From Pyropia haitanensis (lineage: Eukaryota; Rhodophyta; Bangiophyceae; Bangiales; Bangiaceae), in assembly GCA_008729055.1 (NCBI GenBank), contig SDUX01000001.1, forward strand, positions 62,001 through 126,000: a stretch of DNA of 64,000 bases, read 5' to 3'. Of this stretch, positions 21,543 to 32,353 are shown in pieces (within the stretch, counting starts at the first letter, position 1; every line of letters begins with the position of its first letter). Under the pieces are notes generated by a model. That model saw only the letters and a program-made list of their open reading frames with translations, was not told where the DNA came from and searched no databases. A program made the translations under genes and the position numbers.

Positions 21543-23210
21543 CTACACAGCCCCTACGGCTAGGCCCACCGAGCAGGTCGCGACAAACCGCTCCACCACT
21601 GCCGCCGATGCGGCGGGCGCGGCTTGCAGCGCCAGGTGCGGCGCGCCCGCAACACGCACCCACGGCACGTCCCGCCGGGCGGCGCGCATGCCCGCTGCGT
21701 GGTCCGTGTTGGCCACGACCACATCAGCGGCACCAGCCAGGTAGAGGAGTGGCACAGACCGAGGGGAGAAGAGACGCCGGTCGTACCACAGGTCGGTGGA
21801 TTCTGCCGTCAGGCACAGCCGAGCCCGGTGGCGGAGCGCCGCGGGGCTGACCGTCGCGACGGCGGCTTGGAGCTCTGCGGGGAAAGGCCAAAAAATCCAC
21901 AAGTCGTCGAGGAGCAGAGGCCACCGACAGACAGCGTACATATGCGTGCTCCTCACACGCACAGGCCACACAGGGCAGCGTCAGTTGTACGTGCTTCCAT
22001 CACATCAACTCCCACTATTGTGGGTGCCGCGCAGCCGGGACGCCCAGGAACAGCACAAAGAGCAGTACAAACAGCAAAAATCGCGCCATTTTCTCCACTG
22101 GGTCCGCTCAAAGAGTGGTGCCTTCGGGGGGGGGGTAGAACTCCACCAACAGACCTCGGGCCAGGTCAACGGCTGCGGGACCGCCGCCCCCAAGGAGGGC
22201 GCGCGCCACAATCTCGGGCGGCGGCTGCGCCTGGAACATCCACTCGGGCGGGCCCTGGGCCGCGAGGAGGCCCCGCGTTGCCAGCGCGGGCAGGGGCGTC
22301 GACGTGAAGGCGTTGACAAGCACAATGCCCGCCAGCCCCGGAGGGCGCGTCTCAGCATATTTCAAGGCCACTGCGGGGGGGAAAGACGGGTGCCCATTCG
22401 AGGACGGCCGGCGCCAGTAGTCAAGCCAACCCAGTCGAGAGAGAGGAACGCACAGCGGGTGGCACGTCGGTTGCTGTCAATGAATAAACGGAACTGGGCA
22501 GAGCACCGTCCAGAGGACTCGACCCCCCAACCCGCGGCCAGGCTGAGATAAATAAGCACCCAAACGGGAGAATAGCCGGGAACAGACAGACCCACCTCCG
22601 CGGCACGTACCGTGGCCTGAGAAGCTTTGGGCGACAATCACGTAGCGCCCAGTTGGATGCATTTCTCTCGCTTGAGCTGCAAAGGTCGGCACCACCCGCC
22701 TGGCCAGCTGCGCTGTGTCGAGCAGCTCGTCACAAGGGTACGAAGCTTCCTGAGACATGAACAACGACCAAAAAACATGCAATGGGATCACACCCAGACA
22801 ACCAGAACGCCCGATAGCAGTCAGCACCCAAGCAGAATGCCTCCACAGGAAAAGACATGGAAAGAAGGAGGAAGGAACGGCACACCATAGCCGTCGCGGC
22901 TCCTTTGCTGCAGGCTCGGCCCAGAGACGAAAGAACCAGCAAGACGCACCACGAGGCTGACCAAGGGGTCCAGGGCCGACCGAAATGGTCCGCCAAGCAG
23001 GGCCGTCCCGTCCATACCAGGCAGCAACACAACCGCTGGGGGTGGCTCCGTCCTGGAAACCGCCGCGGACGCGACGAGGCCCGCCCGCGGCGCGGCGGGG
23101 CGCGTCGGCAACGGCGGCCGTCTCCACGGCCCGCGGAGACATCGTCGCGGGGCGCCGGTCGAGGCAGCCACCCCAGAAGGGATGGAAAAGGGTGGTGGTG
23201 CAAACGCCAT
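21543..23210 (-). CDS. Alpha/beta hydrolase family protein, four exons
   Basis: Four exons join in phase into 315 residues: 22950-23210, 22611-22749, 22155-22370 and 21543-21874. All introns are GT-AG. The N-terminus is Ala/Pro/Arg-rich, about 50 residues, and may be an organelle-targeting peptide. The hydrolase core starts with PAVVLLPGMDGTALLGGPF, containing the oxyanion-hole loop. The nucleophile elbow is YVIVAQSFSGHG, with Ser in A-Q-S-F-S. The acid is probably Asp in LLYLAGAADVVV, and the base His in AGAPHLALQAAP. The exon 3-4 junction gives DLARELQAAVATVSPAALRH, a natural helix for this family. Similar plastid-lineage proteins act as esterases or acyltransferases, but the substrate cannot be read from sequence. 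The hydrolase fold is confident; the reaction is not known. Confidence 0.88.
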
Positions 23211-26209
23211 CGCTCCGGGGGGGCGATACGCAGACGCTCCGATGGGAAAGAGGCAGCGTCGATGCGCTCTCATCTGCCAGACGACCTCAGCCGCCATCTC
23301 GGGCGCACTCGCTGACGCTCTCTCATCTCAAGATTACGGAAACGTGAGGAGCATTAGATTGACAGCCTTTGTACTTACAACAGCACCAAAACAAAACGCG
23401 CTGAAGAAAGAGCTCCTCATCGAGACAGGCGGCTGTCGCCGGGGACGTAGCGCGATGCACCACTCCATCGTGCCCGCACACGAACGCTGACGGGTGTGTG
23501 GGATGACGGTCGCCATGTCCACCTCTCGCACATCGCCGCCCATTGCCCAGAGCTCGCCAGTAAGACTTGCCAGAAAAACGGTGGGAGGGCAGCGGCAGCC
23601 GCGGTGGCTCCGTGGGAAGTGCGGGAGCACCAGCACCACGGATAAGACTAGGTGAGCAACCGCAGCGTACAGCGAGGGGCGTTCCGCTGGAGCCAGCTTC
23701 ATGGACTTTGCGCTGCTGGGCTGCCGAAAAACGCCATGCGCAGCAGCCGACCCAAACCGCTCACGCACCTGACCGCCGGGAGGTGAAGCCGGGAACAGCC
23801 GGCGGTGCTCCCACCCCGGTCGCAGCCTGCCCCGGCCCCTCCTGAGCAGAGATGCCCGGTTCGGCGGAAAGACCCCGGAGATGGGCCTGGAACAACGAGC
23901 GCCACCCGCAAAAGTGCAGAGGCGGTGATGCAAAGGATAGAGGGCGAGCAATCAATACAATAGAGGGGGAGACGGGGTCACGCAGGCATTAGAACCAGTC
24001 CACAAGGGCAAGAGTGGGAATCGCGATGCACCCCATGCCAACGTCAGAAGTACAGACTGGTACGCGCACGCTCAAAGGGGGTGAATAATGAACGCGCAAT
24101 GAACACGACCAGCAACGCACCATGGTTGTTCGGTCGTTCACGGCATCACCTTCAGACTGCGTCTTCTTGACGCCCTCACCCGCACGGCGAGACGACACAA
24201 GGGGAACAAGCAGCGCCGACGACGCAATGGTGGAGACGCCCAGGAAGACGAGCATGGGGCCGGCAAGCCGGTCGACCGCACCCCGAGACATTCGGAGGCC
24301 GCCCCGCCACCTACCAAAAAAACCAGGAAGGATGGCCACCGGCGGGGCCAGGACCCAGGGAAGCAGGAAAGCAAAACGCCACGCGTTCCTCCACTAGTCC
24401 GCGCACGATGAACGCCGAGTAACAGGTGTCCGACGTCGAACAAGGCATGGCCCGTCGCGACAGAGCAATGCAGCTGGGCTCCACAGATAATGCAAATATA
24501 TACTGAATGTAAATTCAGCAATATACCGAATTATGGTGATGAATTGCGTCGAACTTTTTGCGATGGACCCCGCATGATGGCGTGCCGCACGTGGACCGCC
24601 AGCGCTGGCTCTGGCGACAGCGCGAGCAAACACCACTTCGCAGCGTCTTCCCGTCCATGTACTCACACCGCACTCTTTCCTCCTTCCCGCCAGCGGCCGT
24701 CATCTTTCCTTTTTCTGTCATCTACCCTCCGTCCGGTGGTTTGGCGCCCTTTTAGTTGGTGCGTCTATTCGTAAGTTCGAACAGTCAGGTCTGTACCCGG
24801 GCATGGTCACCGTGGCCACCCCGCTGCTCTCCGAGACGCTTCGGTACCCATACAGGGCGACCACCCCCGGTACGCGGCTGGTCCCAGTCTGTTGGCGGCC
24901 GATGCGATGGGTCCGCCACAGCCAGGGGCAACTGGGACAGGCTCGCACACACTCCTCTGCAGGCCGAAGCGGTCGCGCCCCTGCTGTGAGCGGAGACCTA
25001 GCCGCGGTATATGTGTTGTGTGGAGACCCAGCCACGGGGCATGTCTTGTCGGTATGTGGGGGATACACGGCTCAGCCGTCATCCACGGCCCTGTCAATGT
25101 TTCCTGTGCAAGGTCTGCTGCGATGCCATAGGCGCTGATGGTGAGCGTCTCGGAGCTCCCTTGCTTGGCTGCTTCATTCATAGCCACAAGGTATCCCGCG
25201 CGTACGCACCCCTGATCAATGTCAGACGCGTTCGCTCTGGCGCGCTACCGCGCCCCCTATGCCGACGGATATCTGTCGTTCCGGTCTTCAGCCAACAACC
25301 CAGCCAGACCTGCCGACGCCGACCGCTTCGTCGGCATTGAAGGGGCTCCCTCTAAACCGAGTCTGCCGAGGATCTATCCAGTCCAGTGTTTCACATCCTC
25401 GACCGCCATCATGCGTACCCGACCGTTTGGTATCCCTCCGAGCCGCACACTGTGATCAGGGATGCCGTCCATTTGCTTCGTGACGGGACGTAGCCCATAC
25501 GCCCGCAATAGGTTGGTGACGAGGCGGGAGACACAAGGGCCACACGTGCAGCGCCAAACGGCGTTGGCGACGCGCGCGCCACGTTCGCCTGTCCAATGAG
25601 ATAGAGCACGCCGTCCTCGCCCAGTCCATCCACCGCCGCCCGCGGCGCGGTCTCTGTGCGCGACCCCGCGGCGCGGTCGGTGCGCGACCCCGCGGCGTCC
25701 AGCTGCCGCCTACTGCCGCCAATGCTGACAGTGGCGTACAGGCCGTGATTTCCATCACGGGCTATCTCCAACAACTTTGGGGGTAGACTGACTGCCCGCT
25801 GAGATTCTGATTCCACCGGTCGACGCCGTTCCAAGGACGAGCCGACGCGCGGCGCCCGCGGGCGCGGCGACAACCACCAATCCACAACGCTGTCTGGCAT
25901 TGCCGCGCGACGGGCACCCCTCATCCCCATCGCCGCACCACCCCCCCCCCCGCCCGCCACACGCCGGTCACAGGGCGGCAGCAGCGGTGCTGCGGTGTCA
26001 CTGCTGTGGGGGCGCGGCTCCCGCCGCCCTCCCAAGACTCCCCTCGTTCTCTACGCACCATTATCCCCAGCGGTAGGTCCCCTGTGTTTGGAGCACCCTT
26101 GCCCGCCCCCAGCGCTCCTGACCTTTTACCTCCTGTGCCTGACGACGCACCCGGCGCCGTTCCGTTTCGGCCCCCCCCCCCCCCCCCCCCCCCCTCCGCC
26201 GTCGCCACG
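23211..26209. other. Spacer with possible membrane-protein exons on the minus strand; no confident gene
   Basis: Two minus-strand stretches look more protein-like than their surroundings. About 24370-24130 reads FLLPWVLAPPVAILPGFFGR and then AGPMLVFLGVSTIASSALLV. About 23700-23500 reads AAVAHLVLSVVLVLPHFPRSH and VFLASLTGELWAMGGD. Both contain a probable membrane helix and could be exons of one small membrane protein, but splice sites were not resolved and no family was recognised. From 24450 to 26000 composition is mixed and no domain was found on either strand. The last 200 bases are the C-rich leader of the DUF1015 gene. Confidence 0.35.
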
Positions 26210-27822
26210 ATGCGCGTGCGCCCGTTTGCGGCGGTCCGTCCTGTCGACACGGCCGCCGCCGGGCGGGTGGCGTGCCCCCCCTACGATGTCGTCTCCGCGG
26301 CCGACGCGGTCGCGGCGGCCGCCGCCTCCCCCGACACCTTCCTCCGCGTCGTCCTCCCCGAGTGTGGCCTCCCCGACGGCGGCGGCGGCGGCCCCGATGC
26401 GGACCGTCGCCGCCACGACGCGGCGGCGGCGGCGCTGTCGCGCCTCACCGCCGGCGGGCTGCTGGTGCGGGAGGCGGCGCCCGCCCTGTACGTCTACGAG
26501 CTGAGCCTCGACGGTGGCGGCGGCGGCGGCGGCGGCGACGCCGGCGGCGACGCCGGCGGCCGCCACACCCAGCGCGGCCTCGTCGCGACCGTCTCGGTCC
26601 GCGACTACCAGGCGGGCGTCATCCGGGTGCACGAGGACACGCGGGCGGCCAAGGAGGCGGAGCGCGTGGCGCTGACCGGCGCGCTCAGCGCGCACACGGG
26701 GCTCGTCTTCCTAACGCACCCCGACGGGGGGGGCGCCCCCGCCGCCGCCGCCACCGCCGCCGCCACCGCGGGTGGCGGAGGAGCCGCCCCGCCCGGCGGC
26801 GGCGGCCCCGTCTCGGCCGCCCTGGACGCGGCCGTCGCCGCGGCGGGGGCGCCGCTCTTTTCTTTCACCGCCGACGACGCGTGCGGGCCCGTCACGCACA
26901 CCGTGTGGCGGGTGGATGGGGCGGCCGCGGCGGGCCTGGCCGCCACGTACGACGCGCACGTGCCCGCAGCGTACGTGGCCGACGGGCATCACCGGGCGGC
27001 GTCGGCGGTGGCGGTGGGGGTGGCGCGGCAGCAGGCGGCGGCGGCGGCGGCGGCTGCCGCGTCGGCATCGGCCGGCGCGCCGCCCGGCCCGGCAGGTGCG
27101 GACGACGACGTCGAGGCGGCCTGGTTCCTCGCCGCCCTCTTCCCCGTCTCCCAGATGCGGCTGTTGCCCTACCACCGGGCCGTGCGGGCATTGCCCGACG
27201 GCATGTCGGCCGACGCGTTCCTCGCCGCCCTGTCGGCCGTGTGCGACGTGGCGCCATCGTCGGCGGCCGCGGCGGCCGCCGCGGCCGCCGCGCCCGCGGT
27301 GCCCGTCCTGGGCGGCGGCGGCGGCGGCGGCGACCGGGGGAGCACCCCCCCCGGGGCGCCGCCCCGCGCGACGGTCGTCCACGCCTACTTGCAGCGCCAG
27401 TGGTACCGCGTGACGCTGCCGGCGGCGCCGTCGTCGGCCGGCGCGGCTGCCGGCGCGGCTGCCGACGCCACGGGCGGTGGCGCGACGGGCGCGGCGGCCC
27501 TCGACTGTGCGCGCCTGCAGGCGGTGGTGCTCGGCCCGCTGCTGGGCATTGCCGCGCCGCGCACGGACCCGCGGATGGAGTTTGTGGGCGGCGACGGGGG
27601 GGTGCCCGCCCTGCAGGACACCGTGGACGGGCTGGACAAGGCGGCGGCGGCGGCGGCGGCGGGGGCGGCGGGGGGGCCCCCCCCGCGGCGGTCGCGTTTG
27701 CCATGGCCCCCGTGGCGGTGGCGGACCTGCTCGCCGTGTCGGACGCGGGCGGGCGGATGCCGCCCAAGTCGACGTGGTTCTCGCCCAAGCTCCGGTCGGG
27801 GCTGTTTGTGCACACGTTTTGA
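26210..27822 (+). CDS. DUF1015 family protein (bacterial SerK-like), frame change near the 3' end
   Basis: About 535 residues of the DUF1015 family, found in bacteria, archaea and some algae. One archaeal member, SerK, is an ADP-dependent serine kinase. The start MRVRPFAAVRPVDTA at 26210 matches the family N-terminus. Typical motifs follow: CPPYDVVSAADA, ALYVYELSLDG, QRGLVATVSVRDYQAGVIRVHEDTR, AHTGLVFLTHPDG, AAYVADGHHRAASAV, and AAWFLAALFPVSQMRLLPYHR. The family's ending, FAMAPVAVADLLAVSDAGG then MPPKSTWFSPKLRSGLF, is present up to the stop at 27820-27822, but in another frame. The switch must lie in the run of G and C at about 27659-27688. Poly-Ala and poly-Gly insertions lengthen loops. Domain assignment is firm; activity in this organism is unknown. 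Confidence 0.9.
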
Positions 27823-30804
27823 GTGCGCGGGGCGGCCAGGGGGGGACTGCGGGGGGTATGCGAGGGGGACCGGGGGGCGGATGGGGGGGACGCGGGGGTC
27901 GTTGCTCGCTCTCCCAACAATGGCTCCGGCGCCTTTTCTTAATGGTGTGACAGAGGGGATGTGTGTTTCGGCGGCGTGTCTGTGCCGACTGGAGGGGCGC
28001 TGTTGAGTCGGTGGGTGTGAAGCCGAGTCCATGTCAGCGTGGGTGGGTCGCACCGCTTTCCTGGTTGACGCAAGCGCGGTGATGCTGTTGTGATCACCTG
28101 CGTTCGTGGTCACCAAGGCCGGAAGGGCGCTTCCTCTTTCGCCGCCTCCGTTCACTACTTCACCCCCCTCAGCAGGGTCTGCACGCCTCTGCCCACAACA
28201 CCTCTCGCGTTCTCAGTACCACGCCCTCTCCGTGCCAAGAGGGTTATCACGCTTCCCCTCTGCTCCGCGTCTGTCGCGTTTCCCCCTGTGGCCGCGTGCG
28301 CACTTGTTGCCGCCATCATGTCGGAGGGCGGCAGTCTACTGGGCAGAGCTCCTCTGCTCATCCAGAAACACGATACATGAGCCTGGCGCCCAAGTGGTGG
28401 GAAGCACATCCGTTTGCCACTCTTGCCGTGGGGACCCCCATCGTGGTGCTGCGCATGCTGGTGGGCCGTACGACTGACTCAGCGGGAGGGAGGGGGTCGC
28501 CACGCCTCGGAACACAGCGGGGAAGCAGTATCCACTCGGCCTGAGGGGACCACCCCCCCCCCTGGATTGCCTGGAATCGGCCCCCCCCCTGGTCCCCTGG
28601 GATCTGGCCTCTAAGCGTCAGGGGACCAGCTGATTCAAGTCCATATTAGCAAAGGATTTGGCCGTACATCGGAACATGACCCCTCCAGTCCCGCTGTGGA
28701 GCCCGGGGTGTGGCGGGTGTCCAACAAGTGCGACGAGCCGACTTCACGGTGTCACGAGGCTCCCGCGTAGGCTGGTCTGCTGGCATTGTCTGCACCAAGG
28801 CAATCGCTGGTTCTCGCCATTGGGGGGGGGGGGGGCGTGCACAACTCCGCTCTCGGCCGTCTTTCCCCTCCCCCCCCATCGTCTTTGCGCTCGCCGCGCC
28901 CTCGCAGCGCTGAGGAGCCCGGCACGCCCCCCCCCCCCCCTTGGCGGCGCCCTTCCCCGGCCGCGTCTCACATTCCCCCCCCCCCCCCCCCCCCCGCCCC
29001 CCCCCCCCCGGCGCGCCGGCGGGTGGGCGACGAGCGTCGGGAGCTCCGCGGCGGCTGCCTCGGCCGCCGTCGCCGCCGGCGACGCGGCCGCCAGCCGCTC
29101 CACCGCCCCCACCACCGCGGCTGTTGCGGCGACCTCCTCCTCCCGAGCGGGCGTCCCCAGCGGGGCGGCCGCCGCGACGGCGAGACCATCGACGAGCTCC
29201 GGCGCGGCGGCGGCGACCCCCCCCGCCGCCCCGCCCGCCATCGAGCACATCGGGGCGGCGCTGGCGCCATCGGGTGCCGGGGGCGGGGTCCGGGGGGGCC
29301 GTAACCCGGAGTGGGGTGTTGCGGTGGGTGGTATGGGGGGGGGGGGGTAGCGGCCGTGGTGTGGGTGGGGTGCGTGGTGGCCGTGGCCGACGCGCCGTGA
29401 CGGTACGGTGGGGGGGGGCGGGGGGAGTTCAGGGGGGGGGGCGTGGGAGAGAAGGGGAGAGTGGAAGATGATGCGGGGGGGAGGGGGGGGGGCGCCGCGG
29501 GCGGGGGGGGGGGGCTGACGCGGGGGGTGGGGGGGGAACGACCAGGGGGGACGGGGGCTTCACGCGGAGGGGGGGGAGGGGTCCCTGCCTTGGCCGTCCC
29601 CCCCCGCCGTCTCCGGGGAGGCCGCCTATGCGTCCGCCGCCGGCGACGGCGGCAGCGGCCTCCGCTACTGTCGTGGATGCTCGAACGCCTGTGCTACCTT
29701 CCCACCGTCGAGGCGGATCCCCCCCCCGGCGCCCCTCCCCTCCCCTCCTGCTCCGCCTCGCTCCCGAAGCGGGAACTCCTCCGCCGCACCCTCACTGCCG
29801 CGGACCTCGCCTCCCACCGCCACCGCGGCGGGGCCCACTGCGACCGCCACCGCCGCCACCGCCGCCGCTGCCACCGCCGCCTCCGCCTCCGGCCGGTACC
29901 CCACCGGGGGCGGCGCCGCCATGTACCTCCCCGCGCGTGGCCGCATCAGCCGCCGCCGCCGCCCCCGCTACCGCCGCCGCCGCGTCTTCCGCAGACGCCG
30001 CCGCCACAGGCGCCGTCGCCGCCACCGCCGCCACCTCCGCCGCCGCCCCGTGCGCCGCCGCCACCGCCACCGCGTGGCGGAGGGACACGCCGAGGCGGCC
30101 GCGGAGAAAGGCCGCCGCCACCGCCGCCGCCCGCCCCGCCACCACCACCGCCGCCGCCGTCGCGCCGCCCCCCCCCCCCCTCCACCGCCCCTCCCAACAG
30201 CGTATCCCGCACCCATTCGCCAACGATGCGTACGGTCACCGCCCCCCCTCCCCCCCCCCCCCCTTCCCCCCTCGGCGCCCCTTCCCCCTGGTCCGCCTCT
30301 ACAGCCGTCGCCTCCCGCGACAACCGCCGCGCGGAAGCGGCCAGCAGCGCAACCACGCGCGCCCAGAGCGGCCACGCACCAGATTTGGCGGAGGGCGGCG
30401 GCCGCCGCGCCGCCGGTGCGGGCGCCGAGGCCGCCGCCGCCGCCACTGCCCGGGCGGTGCGCCGCTGGCGCGGCGACGACAGAAATGGCGGCCCCGGGAG
30501 TGCTGGGCGAGTGCTGGTGCAAACAGGAGAGCCGCCCGACGCCTGCCGAGAGGAGAAAACGGAGCCGAGCGAAACGACCTTGGTGCACGATGGGACAACA
30601 TGCCGACGTGGCGGCAACCCGCGACCGAGTATCCAGGTACGAGTACGTCTGGACCCTTCAAGTAACCCCATCGCGGGTTGTGGGTTGCCAACCTTACTTC
30701 CATCAATCCAAACTTACTTGCGGGCGCTTAACCCTTTCTCGGACGTGGGCTGCTGGCGCCGGCCGGCAAGGGGGCGGGACGAGGGCGAGGCGCGGCACAG
30801 GGCA
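27823..30804. other. GC-rich low-complexity spacer; weak minus-strand protein signal
   Basis: The DNA from 27823 to about 28650 holds no recognisable protein. Extreme C or G runs occur at 28925-29010 and 29330-29530. On the minus strand, frames between 30671 and 28960 contain helix-like Ala/Leu segments (WPLWARVVALLAASARRL, VRIVGEWVRDTLLG, VVGAVERLAAASPAA). These could belong to one helical-repeat protein whose frame is broken at homopolymers. No family was recognised and the start and end are unclear, so no CDS is called. Confidence 0.3.
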
Positions 30805-31383
30805 ATTGAGAGCTTCAGCAGGTACAGATCTCGTTAAGATCTCGTTATATGCTTGACACGTTTGCCACGTAGTCTCCGCTTACCGAGATCTGGTAAGGAA
30901 AAAACCCTTATGAGGCCCCGCATAACGAAGTGGATCTCGGTACGGGGAGTACAACACGTGTTGTGCTGAGCAGCAATTGTCGGCTGCGAACGGCGCTGCG
31001 TCGCGCCCAGTCCAGCGACGCGTGGTAGATCGAAATGGCGAGATCCGACGAAATACAATCGCCTCTCGCTGCCTCCTTCGCCAGTGTGCTCGCCCAACGC
31101 CTCCGCACCACGCCTGTCTCCCGCTGCAGGACCTGTCCTTCTTGGCGACGCAATGCATCCCTCGGCGGGCGACCGATCTGGGGCGGCTCCCCTCCGGCAG
31201 GGACGTGCTGTTCGCTCCACGTTTCGTGTCAACTACATCCACGCAACGCGGAGTTTTCCATAACGAGATCTGGTACCTGCTGAAGGTCCCGCAGCCTCAG
31301 TTGTGGTAAGAATATTCTGATGCCACGTTACCGAGAAATTACCGAGATCTCTTACCAGATCCTTCCTGCTGAAGCTCTCTAAT
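30805..31383. mobile_element. Short terminal-inverted-repeat (MITE-like) element
   Basis: ATTGAGAGCTTCAGCAGG at 30805-30822 is matched in inverse by CCTGCTGAAGCTCTCTAAT at 31365-31383, with one extra base. Similarity continues inward through repeated GATCTCGTTA/GAGATCTGGTAA units on both sides, giving imperfect arms of about 45 bases. Further internal copies of the GAGATCTGGTA motif lie near 30885 and 31267. At about 579 bases with no coding capacity, it fits a non-autonomous DNA transposon. No clear target-site duplication was seen. Confidence 0.65.
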
Positions 31384-32353
31384 GAGGCGGACGCGGGTAC
31401 ACCAAACTTCAACGTGTTCTATGGAACTGTGCGGACTTGATAAATTCATGAAACAATTCTATTGGACAATTCTCTGAGTTTTGAATAGGACATTTTAGAT
31501 GAAACTCGATTAGCCCCCGACGAGCTGTCATACTTTCGTTACAGCTTCAAAGGTTCATGACTCTACTCAATGTCACCCATAAGTACGTAAGTTCGCTCAG
31601 ATGTTGGGCTTATCAAGCTGTCTCTTTTATTGATTCGTTCATGCTTCAAGGGATTGCCCATTCCGCGGCTGACTGGAGAAGCAGCCACCGCACGAGCAGC
31701 CGTCGACGCTCCCCTTCGGCCAGTAGTGCTGCGAATCGCCGCACTCCAACCCAGCGGTGACTGATGCTGCCGGCGGGCGCCGGCCCCTCCCGCCCCGGCC
31801 TCTCCGGCAGCGGCGGCCGCCGCCCGCCACCAACCCCAACCCCTGCCGGTTGCCGCTGCCCCCCGCCGCCAGCCGCTAGCGAAAGCTAATAATAAATAAA
31901 TGATGTAAATACCACCAACTGTCACACGCGGCTGAGACAGAGATCGTCAAGTTAAGAGAGCGGCGCCCGCACGCGGACCGGGAGGCCCCCGTCCTTGTGC
32001 TCGTATTCCCACCCGTCCCGACTGCACCACCAGATCATCTGCCATGGCGGCAGCAACGGCGGCCTGATGGCAGCCAAGGAGGCTTGCATGGCGGCCGCGG
32101 CGCCGGCGGGATAGACCACGGGAATGGCGGCGGCAACGGGAGTGAAAGCGGGAGCCAGTCGGAGCGACGCCAGCCGAGGGAGCGGGAGCGGGAGCAGTGG
32201 TGCAAGTGGCGGCAGTGGTGGGGCGACTGCGAGGACGGTAGCAGCGGCGTCACCTGTCGTTCGACGCCGCTCGCCACCGCTCTGTGTCGACCGCAGCGCA
32301 GTAGTCCACCACGCGTTGCCCCTCCCCCCGTGCCATCGCCGCCCAGCCCCCAC
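31384..32353. other. AT-richer spacer
   Basis: The part from 31397 to about 31680 is clearly AT-richer than the surroundings. The part from 31950 lies downstream of the minus-strand zinc-finger gene. No gene is supported. Confidence 0.45.

Noticed and set aside
25409..26035. 208-codon minus-strand frame with a normal-looking composition
   Set aside because: No family was recognised, no splice or start context supports it, and it overlaps the DUF1015 leader.
29946..30671. VRIVGEWVRDTLLG resembles the VGGWVRDxLLG motif of CCA-adding enzymes
   Set aside because: The following DID-type catalytic sequence and the rest of the nucleotidyltransferase are absent.
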